This document shows, piece by piece, positions 51,206 through 60,273 of a DNA stretch of 64,000 nucleotides. The notes under the pieces were generated by a model. The model had not been told where the DNA came from and made no database searches. It saw nothing but the letters and a program-made list of their open reading frames with translations. Positions within the stretch are counted from its first letter, which is position 1, and every line of letters starts with the position of its first letter. Origin of the DNA: Engelhardtia mirabilis (GTDB lineage: Bacteria; Planctomycetota; UBA1135; GCA-002686595). A program made the position numbers and the translations under genes. Where the stretch lies: assembly GCF_007748095.1 (NCBI RefSeq), contig NZ_CP036287.1, forward strand, positions 1,736,001 to 1,800,000, written 5' to 3'.

Positions 51206-51955
51206 TCAGACAGCCTCGCGCCCTTTGGTCGGCGGGTTGCGGTAGGAGCTCCCTTCCATCACCAGGACGTGCGAGTGGTGGAGCAAGCGGTCCATCGCGG
51301 CGGAGGCCATCAGGTCGTCGCGGAAGAGCGGGTACCACTCCTCGATGGCGCGGTTCGACGTGACCACGATCGAGCCCCGCTCGTAGCGAGCTCGGATCAC
51401 CTCGTACAGGTCGATCGGCTCGTCACCTTCGAGCGGCCGCAGGCCGAGGTCATCGAGGATCAGCACGTCCGGCGTTGTGTAACGCAGGAGCCGCTTGTCC
51501 CAGCCTTGGTCGGCCCGTGACGACCGCAGCTGGGTGAGCATCCGGTGGGCGGTCGTGTACAGCGCTGAGTGGCCAGCGCGGCAAGCGCGTTCTCCCAGCG
51601 CCTGGGCGATGTGGCTCTTGCCGACGCCGGCAGGCCCGATCAGCAGCACGTTCTCCTGCTTCGCGACGAAGCCACAGGTCGCGAGGTCGATGATCTTGGT
51701 CTTGGGGATCTGCGGGTTGAAGGACCACTCGAAGTCGTCGAGCCGCTTGGTGGTTTCGAAGGTCGCGCGTCGCAAGCGCATCTCGAGCTGCTTCGAGTCG
51801 CGCCGCTCGACCTCGTCGCTGCAGAGGCGGAAGAGGAATTCGGAGTGGCTGAGATCCGCATCGACGGCTTCCTTCGTGCGCAGGTCGAGCGTCTGAAGCA
51901 CGCCCGAGAGCCGGAGCTTCTTGAGTACGGGGACGAGGTCATCGGCGATCGCCAT
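51206..51955 (-). CDS. istB: IS21 helper ATPase IstB
   Basis: Same protein as 27342-28091: 249 residues with Walker A GPAGVGKSHIAQAL and Walker B VLILDDLGLRPL. I see no residue difference from copy 1. It overlaps istA by 17 bases. Confidence 0.93.
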   Translation of the reverse strand: MAIADDLVPVLKKLRLSGVLQTLDLRTKEAVDADLSHSEFLFRLCSDEVERRDSKQLEMRLRRATFETTKRLDDFEWSFNPQIPKTKIIDLATCGFVAKQENVLLIGPAGVGKSHIAQALGERACRAGHSALYTTAHRMLTQLRSSRADQGWDKRLLRYTTPDVLILDDLGLRPLEGDEPIDLYEVIRARYERGSIVVTSNRAIEEWYPLFRDDLMASAAMDRLLHHSHVLVMEGSSYRNPPTKGREAV

Positions 51956-53534
51956 GGGTCTTCTCCTGGATTGCTGTGAGCGTTTCGCGCGGGTTGCGGG
52001 CGAACATCGATCCCTGAGACCACGCTCGCCCGGAATCCTCCGGCAGGGGCTCGAGGTCGAGCCCCTGCTTGAGGATGCTCTTGATGCTGCGGTACTCGAG
52101 GCAGCCGAAGTGCAGCGCGCGTCTGGCCGTCGCGCGTGCGCGCTCGCGCGGAAAGCCCTCGAGATGCGTGACGACCGCCTGCACCTTGCGCAGCTGGTAG
52201 AGCACATCGTCGGAGTCGAAGATCGCGGCAGCGAGCACTTCGACCTCCTCACCGATCACCCGAGCACGCACGATCCAGTGCTCGCGGCTGCGGTGCCGGA
52301 GGTCACGGCGGTGCTCGGGGAGATGCGACTCGATCGTGCTGCGCTTGCCGCGCGGCACACGCGAATGAGCGTGAAGACGGCAGTCCTCGGCGTAGATCAC
52401 AATCGAGTGCGTCGTGCAGCGCAGCCAGAGGTCTTGGCCCAGCAAGGTCCACGGCGCGGAGTAGAAGGCGCCGTCGACCTGGACGTGGCTGTCACGATGC
52501 AGGCGTGCCTTCTTCCAGATCACGAGCTCCCACCGCGACTGCGGCAAGCTCAGCAGGGCAGCGCGCTCTTCCTCCTCGAAGTACTCGAGCGGTGCGCGGC
52601 CAGTCGTCCCGTGCCGGCGCCGCCCTGCGATCTCCAGCGTCCAGCGCCGCAGCGCCCGCCGGTCCTCGTGGATGTCGACGGACTCGTGCGTAGCGAAGAA
52701 GTTTCCCTTCGTGTAGCGCACTCCGCGCTCGACCTTGCCCTTCTTCTCCGGCGCGCGTGGCGGCGTCGGGTCGATCTGGAATCCGTAATAGCGTGCGAGT
52801 TCGACGTACGTGCGGTTCAAGACGGGTTCGCCGTCCACGCCGAACGAGGCCCGAATCACTGCCGCCTTCAAGTTGTCGGGCACGATGACGCGCGGCACGC
52901 CGCCGAAGTACTCGAACGCCTCGACATGCAGCCTCACCCAGGTCTCGATCTTCTGGTCGAAGACGATCTGGGTGTGCATGTGGCGGCTGCAGCCGAGCGT
53001 CATCACGAAGAGCCAGCTCTTGCGCAAGACGCCGCGCTCGGGGTCGTAGCGCTTCCCGACGTAGCCGAAGTCGACCTGGGCCACCTCGCCCGCGGTCGTC
53101 TCGACGGAGATGGCTACGTCCGTCGGCTTGGGACCCTCCGCGTCGGCGAGTCGCAGCACCAGACGCTTGATGGCCGAGAGGCTGCCGTCGAAGTCCGGCT
53201 CGTTCAGGCGTAGCCAGTCGTGGATCGCACTCGGCCCGGCCCCCTTCTTCCGCAGCCGCTCGATCGTCGCGACCCACCGCTCGACCGAGGAGCGCTGCTG
53301 CGGCGCCTGCCTCGACTGGACGTGCTCCTCGACTGCCGCTCGCAGCTGATCGAGGTCGGGCAGCTCGTTAGGCGCGCCCTCGAGCAGCCCCGCCGTAGCG
53401 AGCGCGCGCATGTAGGCACGGATCGTGTCCCGCCCAATGTGCAGCTGTCGCGCGATCCCTCGCGATCCCTGCCCCAGCCTGTGCAGGCGGAGCATCTCCT
53501 GAAGTCTGTGCATGTCGGTCCTCCTGGCGCCCAT
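51939..53534 (-). CDS. istA: IS21 transposase IstA
   Basis: The 531-residue copy has the DDE triad in QVDFGYVG, VPDNLKAAV and KVERGVRYT. It differs from the first copy at LPEDSGRAW (Asp for Glu) and NPRETL (Arg for Ser). Both copies look functional. Confidence 0.93.
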   Translation of the reverse strand: MGARRTDMHRLQEMLRLHRLGQGSRGIARQLHIGRDTIRAYMRALATAGLLEGAPNELPDLDQLRAAVEEHVQSRQAPQQRSSVERWVATIERLRKKGAGPSAIHDWLRLNEPDFDGSLSAIKRLVLRLADAEGPKPTDVAISVETTAGEVAQVDFGYVGKRYDPERGVLRKSWLFVMTLGCSRHMHTQIVFDQKIETWVRLHVEAFEYFGGVPRVIVPDNLKAAVIRASFGVDGEPVLNRTYVELARYYGFQIDPTPPRAPEKKGKVERGVRYTKGNFFATHESVDIHEDRRALRRWTLEIAGRRRHGTTGRAPLEYFEEEERAALLSLPQSRWELVIWKKARLHRDSHVQVDGAFYSAPWTLLGQDLWLRCTTHSIVIYAEDCRLHAHSRVPRGKRSTIESHLPEHRRDLRHRSREHWIVRARVIGEEVEVLAAAIFDSDDVLYQLRKVQAVVTHLEGFPRERARATARRALHFGCLEYRSIKSILKQGLDLEPLPEDSGRAWSQGSMFARNPRETLTAIQEKTHGDRR

Positions 53535-54003
53535 CCATCCTCCTTGGCTCGTGGGAGCCGAAGAGGATGAGGGCGGTCAGTAGACCGGCGGGAGGACCTT
53601 CGGGACTGGCGGCGGTGGACCAGCTTGGCCGAGCTGAGGTGGACCAGCTTGGCCGAACCAGGGTGGACCAGCCTGGCCGATCTCACCCGCCCATCACCCC
53701 GCCGCCGGGGTGGACCAGCTTGGCCGGGCTACAGGTGGACTTGATACCCCGAGCTGCAACAGACATGAGCGGGCAGCCTGACCGCCCGGGGGTGGACAGG
53801 AGGGGACAGGAGGGCACGGACTTCCGCCAGCAATGCGGCGACACGGGGGTCGCGACTCGGGGTTGTGGGTCGGCCGAGCCCGGCACCCTCGGTACTAGAG
53901 TGCGCAGAGCGCAAGCATCCAGCCTGCCGGCTCCCGGGGCCATGGCCGAGCGCCTGCAGGCGGCTGCGGTTCAGCGCGGGTCCGAGACGGGGCGGCCCCT
54001 CGG

Positions 54004-54888
54004 TCAAGATTCCGGTCCGGATCCCCCCAGCGCTTTCGCAATCGGCGCCGCGACGAAGGCCCAGACTTCCTCAATCACGCCAGCGAGCTCGCCTGGTGCA
54101 ACCGAGATCGACAACCGGGCCAGGAAGCCGCGCCATTGCGAGATCTTCAGGCGATCGGCGGCGAAGGAGGGTGACAGCCCGGTGGGGCGGCCGAGCGGGA
54201 GGTCGGTGCCGCGGCGCTCGAACGTGGCGTGGATCGCTGCGCCGAGTGTGTCGGCATCGAGGTCGAATCGCCGGCCAATGATCAGCAGGTCGTAGAAGTC
54301 CTTCATCCGGCTGTTGGCCAGTCCCAGCGTGCAGATCGCCTCGAGCTTCTCGGCGACGACGGTCTCGGGCGGGTAGATCCTGAGCCGCGGCGGCTCGTGA
54401 TCGAGCATGGCTGGCATCAAGACCAGCTTGGGAGCGGGGATGACTGCATCGCCGAAGCCGACGTCGACGCGAACTACCAACCGCATTTCACCCAGGTAGG
54501 CGTCGAGATCCACATGGATGCCGCCGTAGCTCTGTGCCTCGCGGATCTCGCGGGCAACGATGCTGCTCAGGTCGAATCCGATGCCGTCGGGGTCTACCGG
54601 CGTGGCTGCGATCGATCGAATGGCGGAGGCCATGGAAGCAGGAGTCGGGTCGCCGTGCCCGAGCAGGTCGACGTCCTTCGTCGGGCGGTGCAGGTCACCG
54701 GTCCAGGCACGGAAGAGCATCGCGCCCTTGAGCACGAAGCGTTCGGCCTGATCGGAGCGCGCGAGTCGGTAGAGCAGCCGCTCGATCGCGAACTGGACGC
54801 AGAGGGCGTTGAAGTCGGCGCCCTCCTGGCGCGCGCGGGCGAGGAGGGCGCGGTGGATAGCGCGCGGGTCGCCGCTGCCGGACGTCAC
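54004..54888 (-). CDS. abiEii: AbiEii-type toxin (nucleotidyltransferase)
   Basis: The 294-residue product matches PF08843. It has RFVLKGAMLFRAW, then RPTKDVDLLG (the D-x-D nucleotidyltransferase motif), YGGIHVDLDAYLG, and YPPETVVAEKLEAICTLGLA with NSRMKDFYDLLII, the conserved K and D-x-x-D regions. In AbiE systems this toxin blocks growth on phage infection, probably by modifying RNA. Its start overlaps the antitoxin gene stop (four bases), the normal AbiEi-AbiEii order. The C-terminal end lies 240 bases from IS21-B copy 2. Confidence 0.92.
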   Translation of the reverse strand: MTSGSGDPRAIHRALLARARQEGADFNALCVQFAIERLLYRLARSDQAERFVLKGAMLFRAWTGDLHRPTKDVDLLGHGDPTPASMASAIRSIAATPVDPDGIGFDLSSIVAREIREAQSYGGIHVDLDAYLGEMRLVVRVDVGFGDAVIPAPKLVLMPAMLDHEPPRLRIYPPETVVAEKLEAICTLGLANSRMKDFYDLLIIGRRFDLDADTLGAAIHATFERRGTDLPLGRPTGLSPSFAADRLKISQWRGFLARLSISVAPGELAGVIEEVWAFVAAPIAKALGGSGPES

Positions 54889-55490
54889 GCGAGGGACTCC
54901 AGGTACGGGCGGATGACCGTCGAAACCCGATCTACTCGCGCGAGCTCGAACAGCTCGTCCATCGTCACGGTCCTCCTCGTCCAGGCGTCGCGGAGCGCCT
55001 CGATGGCAACGTCGTCGCCGATCCGAGAGCGGTACTTGAAGCAGTCGACGACGGTCTTCGCGACGCTGGTGACCCGCGCCTCGACGCCCTCGATCTGCTG
55101 CATCTGGACCCCTGCGGTCAGCGATTCGCCCGAGGCGCGGACAACCTGGAGACGTGGATGTTCGATCGCCGGCTTGCGCGCTTTCCGGTCGATCATGATC
55201 CAGACCTCGAAGGGGTTCTGGGTGGTGAGGCCGTGAAGGCGCAGTGCGGTGAGGAGGCAGAGCGTTGCCGACGGGACTCGAGTGACCACCTCCGCGAGGC
55301 TTGCGTTCTCGGACAAGGGCGAGCCGACGGGTCCGTAGAGGCCGCGTCCGCGTTGCGCGATCAGGCCGCGCTCGACGAGGCGCTTGAGCTGCATGCGGTG
55401 GTAGCCCAGCTCCTCGAGTGTCGAGGCGCGGACGAGGCCCCGCTGGCGGAGGAGGGCGAGGAGGTCGTCGGTGGAGTGAGGTGTGGCCAT
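54885..55490 (-). CDS. abiEi: AbiEi-type antitoxin
   Basis: The 201-residue product has an N-terminal winged helix (LLALLRQRGLVRASTLEELG, then YHRMQLKRLVERGLIAQRGR and GLYGP) and a C-terminal antitoxin domain (RVTSVAKTVVDCFKYRSRIG, DVAIEALRDAW), the AbiEi_4 pattern. Known AbiEi proteins repress their own promoter and neutralise AbiEii. The start at 55490 fits the family; the open frame continues to 55835 without a leader. 55491-55787 has no gene I can support. Confidence 0.9.
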   Translation of the reverse strand: MATPHSTDDLLALLRQRGLVRASTLEELGYHRMQLKRLVERGLIAQRGRGLYGPVGSPLSENASLAEVVTRVPSATLCLLTALRLHGLTTQNPFEVWIMIDRKARKPAIEHPRLQVVRASGESLTAGVQMQQIEGVEARVTSVAKTVVDCFKYRSRIGDDVAIEALRDAWTRRTVTMDELFELARVDRVSTVIRPYLESLA

Positions 55491-55787
55491 CGTGACGAAG
55501 TGTCGGTCATGGTGCGCGATGACCGACGAAAAGTCACGTCGAGATCGAGAAGGTCCTGGCTGGGGGCACCGGCCGGCTCGGAGCCTCCGCCGAGCCAGTC
55601 CAGGGCCATCAAACGTCCGACGCTCTCGCGAACCGGCTGGTGCCGACGTCCTCCTGCACGAGCGGCGAACCCCAGGCCGGTCGCGATGGACCCGCGATCG
55701 ATCGATATTGCCGGCTTGGTAGGTGCGATTCACCGGCGAGGCCGACGGAGCGAGCGTCCAGGCGGGTGCGGCGAGCTGCAGGTGCTG

Positions 55788-57010
55788 CGCCAGAAACTGT
55801 TGTCGACCTCGCACAACATCCTCGGGCCGAGGCACTTACGGCTCGGCTAACACCTGGGCGATTCGACCCCCTCCCGCGACCCCCTGGCGAGCCCCGCCCA
55901 GATGCCCCGACGCCCGGCCCCCGTCTGCCCGTCCCCGACCTGCTCCGACCAGCCCGCTCGGACGATCCGGCACTCGATCCTGAGCACCCGCCAGCGGTCC
56001 CAGCGACGCTATCGGTGCCACGGCTGCGGGCGGACCTTCGCCGCCAACGCGGGCACCGCCTACCACCGCCTGCGACACCCTCCCAAGCTCTTCGATCAGG
56101 TCGTGTCCTTGGCGGTGGAGGGCTCGTCCCGGGCGGCCACGGCCCGAGCACTCGGCCTGTCGCCAAGCACGGTCCGTCGCTGGCTTGCGCGCGCAGCGGT
56201 GCACGCGCAGGCGTTCAACGATGCCAAGCTGCGCGAGGTCTCCGCCGTCGAGCTGCAATCGGACGAGCTCAAGGTCCGCACCGAAGGCCGACAAGCGCCG
56301 CTGTGGACCTATACAGCCGTGGAGGTCTGGAGCCGGCTGTGGCTCACGTCGCTGGTGGGCCGCCGAACGCTCCGCAACACGCTGCTACACTTTCGCGAGG
56401 CGCGGTGGAGGTGCCGCGTGGAGGCCGGACGCACGCTCGTGACGACGGATGCCTTCAAGTACAACGAGCGGGTTATCGCCAGAGTCTTCGGCCCAACTTG
56501 CGTCCACGCCCAGGTGGAGAAGCGGTACCGAAAGGGGCGGGTCGTGCGGGCGGAACGCAGGCTCGTCCTCGGGCAGGATTGGATGCTCGACGAGGCCCTG
56601 GGGCGGTCGGAGGACTCGAAGTCGATCAACACGTCCTACGTCGAGCGGCTAAACCTGACCATCCGGCGCTCGCTCGCCTGCCTGCAGCGGAAGACGACGG
56701 CCATGTGCCGGTCCGAAGCCAGTCTGCGCGAGCAGCTCGAGCTCCTGCGCTGCTACTACAACTTCATCCGCCCGCACTCGTCGCTGAAGTTTGGGCGGAA
56801 GAAGAGGACGCCGGCTCAGCAGGCCGGGCTCGTCGCCGGGCCCCTGTCCTGGCGCCGCATCCTGTCAGCCCGGATCCTGGGCACCCCGAGGCGAAGCCCA
56901 CTCGCTACGATGCGGGACGGAGGCAGGGCATGCGCGATCCAGGGGCATCGAATCAGGGGCAGGGGCAGCAACAGTTAGAGAGCGCATCAGTCAATAGCCA
57001 GCAGCGAGTG
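55788..57010 (+). mobile_element. IS1-like element, the only intact copy in the window
   Basis: It carries a single full transposase gene. The left part is recognised from partial copies at the window start and at 30.3 kb, the right end from copies at 19.0, 23.9 and 44.4 kb. Exact ends are uncertain by some tens of bases. It is inserted into, or next to, the 3' end of an IS256-type transposase relic. Confidence 0.75.
55902..56978 (+). CDS. IS1-like family transposase
   Basis: The 358-residue product has an N-terminal zinc ribbon (VCPSPTCSDQ, then YRCHGCGRTFAAN) and an HTH (SLAVEGSSRAATARALGLSP, STVRRWLARAA). The DDE-like core has QSDELKVRT, VTTDAFKYNE and NTSYVERLNLTIRRSLACLQ. The C-terminal YYNFIRPHSSL is typical of IS1-like/IS1595-related transposases. 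Residues after about 320 (RRSPLATMRDGGRACAIQGH) look low in constraint. It supplies the reference for at least six relic copies in the window. Confidence 0.88.
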   Translation: MPRRPAPVCPSPTCSDQPARTIRHSILSTRQRSQRRYRCHGCGRTFAANAGTAYHRLRHPPKLFDQVVSLAVEGSSRAATARALGLSPSTVRRWLARAAVHAQAFNDAKLREVSAVELQSDELKVRTEGRQAPLWTYTAVEVWSRLWLTSLVGRRTLRNTLLHFREARWRCRVEAGRTLVTTDAFKYNERVIARVFGPTCVHAQVEKRYRKGRVVRAERRLVLGQDWMLDEALGRSEDSKSINTSYVERLNLTIRRSLACLQRKTTAMCRSEASLREQLELLRCYYNFIRPHSSLKFGRKKRTPAQQAGLVAGPLSWRRILSARILGTPRRSPLATMRDGGRACAIQGHRIRGRGSNS

Positions 57011-57016
57011 AGTCAG

Positions 57017-57151
57017 GCACCCTGCCTCGCCATGGTCTACAAGCTCGCCAAGTCGGCCGAGAAGACCTGGCGGAAGCTAAACGGCCACGAACACCTCGGA
57101 GACGTCATCCGAGGAGTCCGATTCAAGGACGGCATCAAGGTCGCTGCGTGA
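57017..57151 (+). pseudogene. IS256-family transposase C-terminal relic
   Basis: The frame ending at TGA 57149-57151 reads MVYKLAKSAEKTWRKLNGHE, then HLGDVIRGVRFKDGIKVAA. This is the conserved end of IS256 (mutator-type) transposases (K-L-x-x-x-A-E-K-x-W-R-K-L-N-G ... V-I-x-G-V-x-F-x-D-G). Everything upstream is replaced by the IS1-like element. Confidence 0.75.
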
Positions 57152-57390
57152 CCTCTCCAGGACTTCCATCCACAGCTCTTGGCGATATCTCCAGCCGCCA
57201 GAGACCAACCAAACCGACCACCCGCGACTGGGTCGAGGATCGTCAGAACGAGTTCCTCGGTCTGTACCGGTACCTGAGCGGCGTCGGAGGGGGCTGCTCC
57301 TATGCTGATTGCAGTTGCGACTGCGATTATTCGAGCGAGAGGGGTCCACGGATGAAAAGCCTGGCAGGTCGTTCTGTTGATTGATGTCAC
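57152..57390 (-). pseudogene. Secreted FG-GAP repeat protein, 5' fragment
   Basis: On the minus strand a signal peptide (PLARIIAVATAISIGAAPSD, AAQ) is followed by LVLTILDPVAGGRFGWSLAAGD. The last part is the start of an FG-GAP/integrin-alpha repeat (F-G-x-S-x-A-x-G-D). At 57152 the frame runs into the IS256 relic and the expected D-x-D-G calcium loop never appears. The likely start is GTG 57390, without a clear ribosome-binding site. The rest of the gene is lost. Confidence 0.55.
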
Positions 57391-57697
57391 TGGTGGAGGA
57401 GGCCGAGGCCGGAAGCGCGGCAGTCGAGGCTCAAGGGATCGTCGCAGTCCTCGCCCAGGGCGCAAGCCCGAATCTTGCGCAGGGACGGAGTTGGCGGGCG
57501 TCGCTCCGACTGCGTCGGCAGCCGAAGCCCGAAAGGACCTCGCAGTGCTCGAGGGGCGGCGATGGGCGCCTGTAGGGAACGCGTTGCGACGGAGTAGACG
57601 TGCGTTCGCAAGCTGGCGCGATTCAGGAGAGGACCCGACCGACAAGTTCCAGTGGGGCATTGACGGATCGTTCACTGATGCCTAGCGTCGCCATGCA
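57391..57697. other. Gene-free stretch
   Basis: An Arg-rich open frame (57377-57685, plus) has no ribosome-binding site and low-complexity composition, so I do not call it. The promoter for the next small lipoprotein gene probably lies here, but no clear boxes are visible. Confidence 0.3.
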
Positions 57698-58114
57698 ATG
57701 AAACTCCATACCCCCTCTGCCGTGGCCGGTGCCTTCGCTCTGGTCGGACTGATGACTTCGTTGACCTTGCTTGTGTCCTGCGGTGAAAGCGACCCGGGAG
57801 AGCGGGGTGACCGGTCGTCAGCTCAGCAGTCCATCAATTGGTATTCGGGCGGCTCTCTACATCAGGCTGATGGCGGCGATTGGAGGCAGGCAACCGAACC
57901 GAATCGGCTGGCGACCGCAGCTGACTTCGTCGCGATCCTGCACAGTAACGACAATGGCCAAGGCGCGCTGACCCGCGATCGACTCAAACAGAAGGCTCAG
58001 GTTCTTGTGAGCGAGCTTAATGCGGCGACCGAAGGAGGTGTGGCAGACTCGCAAGCAGTATCTGAGCTAGCCGCGATGATTTGGTTGATGAGTGAGGAGC
58101 TGCGTTCGCGATGA
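57698..58114 (+). CDS. Small lipoprotein, unknown
   Basis: The 138-residue product begins MKLHTPSAVAGAFALVGLMT with lipobox TLLVSC (Cys at 28). The mature part is short, with an N-terminal low-complexity linker and a C-terminal helical pair (LTRDRLKQKAQVLVSELNAA, then AVSELAAMIWLMSEELRSR). The function is unknown. Its leader is nearly identical at DNA level to that of the gene at 58343, although the mature parts are unrelated. Confidence 0.68.
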   Translation: MKLHTPSAVAGAFALVGLMTSLTLLVSCGESDPGERGDRSSAQQSINWYSGGSLHQADGGDWRQATEPNRLATAADFVAILHSNDNGQGALTRDRLKQKAQVLVSELNAATEGGVADSQAVSELAAMIWLMSEELRSR

Positions 58115-58342
58115 TTCGTGTAATCAGAGAAGATGTTGGCGTGTCGTCGCGCAGGAACCAGGGGACGGCAGTGTCAGCCTAGTTGAGGCCGCGAGTGCCT
58201 ATGCCGCGCCAAGGATTGGGGCCAATGCGGCATCGGAGCCCTGCGGTGCGGATGCTCTTGGGACGCGGCCTGCTAGTCCTAGCCTGTCTGCCTGTTTGTC
58301 CCGGGGTTGCGCCATAGTTGGAGGCTACATACCTTCGTTCCC

Positions 58343-58783
58343 ATGAAGCTCCATGCCCCCTCTGCCGTGGCCGGCGCATTCGCGCTGGTCGGGATTCTCT
58401 CGCTGGTGGCCGCCGCTCAGTTGACCCAGCCGGGCTCGGCGCTGGTAAAGGTTGACATCACGCGGCCTCTTGAGGTGAAGCCGTCCCCAAGGGACCTCGT
58501 CGAGATCCGAGAGGGTGACTCATACTTGGTGCCGCCTGGTAAGAGATTGGTCGTCACCGATCTTGGGGTTTGGTTGCCGATCTCCGGTGTCGATCAGGTG
58601 CATCTGATGTTGGAGGGAGCCGACCACTTCATTGTCAAACCGCTGCCCACAACGGAGGTTCGGTCCGGCATGGTGCACTTGAACCGTGGGCTCATCATCG
58701 ATGCGGGAAGGGTCGTGACGGTTCGGGACAGTAGCGAGAGCTTGCAGTCGGCCGTCTTCTGGGGCTACCTCGGCGACGAGTGA
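58343..58783 (+). CDS. Secreted or anchored protein, unknown
   Basis: The 146-residue product has leader MKLHAPSAVAGAFALVGILS, cleaved or anchored near AAAQ. The mature part is a beta-rich domain (SYLVPPGKRLVVTDLGVWLP, HLMLEGADHFIVKPLP, LIIDAGRVVTVRDSSESLQS), cupin- or jelly-roll-like in pattern, without metal ligands I can point to. No other gene in the window resembles the mature part. Confidence 0.72.
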   Translation: MKLHAPSAVAGAFALVGILSLVAAAQLTQPGSALVKVDITRPLEVKPSPRDLVEIREGDSYLVPPGKRLVVTDLGVWLPISGVDQVHLMLEGADHFIVKPLPTTEVRSGMVHLNRGLIIDAGRVVTVRDSSESLQSAVFWGYLGDE

Positions 58784-58984
58784 GGGGCGGCGAGGGGTTG
58801 TGGCGCGTGCGCTTGGGGTGGCAGGATGACCAACCCCTGTGCTGCGCGTGCACTCTTCGGAGGCGAGTGTCACGCCGCGGTCCATCGAGGCTGTACTGCC
58901 GCGATTGTGGCCTCCGCCCCGACCCAGTTGCCTCAGGCCTGCCAGGGCGGCTCCCAGCGCCGCCAGCATCCAAGGGAGGTTGAG

Positions 58985-60052
58985 TTGGCCGATCTGAAGA
59001 AGGCGGTTGAGGCGGTCCGTGAGCGCATCGGGAAGCACCGAGGCGCGCGGCAGCTCAACGAGGAGAACACCAAGGCGACGCTGATCGAGCCGGTCCTGCG
59101 TGCCCTGGGCTGGGCTGTCGAGGATCTCGACGAGGTCCAACGGGAGTACCGGCGCAAGCGGAGCGACAAGCCCGTCGACTACGCGCTGCTCGACCTGCGG
59201 ACCCCGCTGCTGTTCGTCGAGGCCAAGGCGCTCGGGCACGACCTCCAGGACCCCAAGTGGACGGCCCAGATCATGGGCTACGCCACGGTCGCCGGGGTGG
59301 AGTGGGTCGTGCTGACCAACGGTGACGAGTACCGAATCTACAACTCCCACGCGGCGGTGCACGTCGACGAGAAGCTCTTCCGCTCCGTCAGCATCACCGA
59401 GGAGTCTCAGGACCTCCTGGAGACCCTCGAGCTGCTCAGCAAGGCACGGATGCAGGAGAACCGCTTGCGGGTGCTCTGGCGGGCTCAGTTCGTCGACCGG
59501 CAGGTGGGGGGCGTGCTCGAGGAGCTCTTCTCTGCGGAGGGCGACATGCTGCTGGTCAACCTGATCGAGCGACAGACCAAGGACCTGACCGTCGAGGAGA
59601 TCCGGTCTTCGCTGGGTCGGTGTCAGGTCGAGCTGGACTTCCCGCTGCCTCAGGAGGGGCCGCCTCCGGCGCTGCCGAAGGGGCGCAGGGTCAGGACGTC
59701 CCCGGGGACAAAGGCGGCCGTGTCTGACGGCGCCATGGGCGTATCCCTGGCGGACCTCTTGGAGGCCGGGCTCATCGCCGCGCCGCTCGAGCTGAAGCGG
59801 ACCTACAAGGGCAAGGAACTCCGCGCCCGGGTTGAGGCCGATGGGGCGGTCACCATTGGGCGGGAGCGCTTCCAGTCGCTGTCGCAGGCAGCCGCAGCGG
59901 CTCGAGCGTCGGTCGTCGGGATGGGCAAGGACGGGAAGCTGCCGGCGACGAATGGGTGGGACTTCTGGAGGTGTCCAGGGACGACGGGCAAGGTGGGGCC
60001 GATCGGGAACTGGAGGGAGCGGCTGCTGAAGGAGCGGGGGCAGGTGGGGTGA
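58985..60052 (+). CDS. Restriction protein: HsdR_N nuclease domain with C-terminal RAMA domain
   Basis: The product has about 355 residues. The N-terminal HsdR_N-like PD-(D/E)xK nuclease domain has NEENTKATLIEPVLRALGW, DKPVDYALL, TPLLFVEAKALG (the E-x-K motif) and WVVLTNGDEYRIYNS. The C-terminal about 100 residues form a RAMA domain (VSLADLLEAGLIAAPLELKR, TYKGKELRARVEADGAV, NGWDFWRC), proposed to read modified DNA. The TTG at 58985 with GGGAGG upstream gives the family start MADLKKAVEAVRERIGKHRG; ATG 58826 is an alternative. There is no helicase or methyltransferase partner nearby, so it may act on its own as a modification-dependent nuclease (inference). Confidence 0.85.
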   Translation: MADLKKAVEAVRERIGKHRGARQLNEENTKATLIEPVLRALGWAVEDLDEVQREYRRKRSDKPVDYALLDLRTPLLFVEAKALGHDLQDPKWTAQIMGYATVAGVEWVVLTNGDEYRIYNSHAAVHVDEKLFRSVSITEESQDLLETLELLSKARMQENRLRVLWRAQFVDRQVGGVLEELFSAEGDMLLVNLIERQTKDLTVEEIRSSLGRCQVELDFPLPQEGPPPALPKGRRVRTSPGTKAAVSDGAMGVSLADLLEAGLIAAPLELKRTYKGKELRARVEADGAVTIGRERFQSLSQAAAAARASVVGMGKDGKLPATNGWDFWRCPGTTGKVGPIGNWRERLLKERGQVG

Positions 60053-60059
60053 GGGCTGG

Positions 60060-60181
60060 CGATCTTGCCGTGGAATGCCTCGTGCTCGCCCGCTAGCCTC
60101 GACCTCTACAGGGGAAGGCCGATGGGATCCACAACTGGCAACTGGCGTGCTGAGCACCAAAAGCCAGCGGTGTCAAGCATC
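60060..60181 (+). repeat. Dispersed repeat R (copy 5)
   Basis: It follows the restriction gene directly: CGCCCGCTAGCCTCGACC, CTCTACAGG(G)GAAGGCCG, then CAACTGGCAACTGGCGTG and the trailing TCAAGCATC. The same order (restriction-gene tail, then repeat R) recurs at 22296-22462, so the two copies derive from one block. Confidence 0.7.
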
Positions 60182-60273
60182 CGGAAACTCAAGCCGTGTA
60201 CTTGCTCAGTGCACAACTCACCGTTCCGATTCATCGTCGGGGTTCCGACGAGAACTTTGCAGAAGGAGATCAG

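Larger units (their letters stand above)
51023..53761 (-). mobile_element. IS21-family element (IS21-B copy 2)
   Basis: Nearly identical to 27159-29897 and in the same orientation. The ends are TGTCAAGG and GCAACA. The short flank GACA (51019-51022 and 53762-53765) may be a target duplication; the exact boundary is ambiguous by two bases. Multiple GGACCAGCTTGGCCGA-type sites lie at both ends. Confidence 0.93.

Noticed and set aside
57377..57685. Arg-rich open frame of 102 codons as a small gene
   Set aside because: No ribosome-binding site, low-complexity composition, and it overlaps the truncated FG-GAP gene on the other strand.
58520..60160. Long minus-strand open frame (546 codons) over the restriction gene
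   Set aside because: Antisense shadow. The plus strand encodes a coherent HsdR_N-RAMA protein with motifs, and the minus frame has none.
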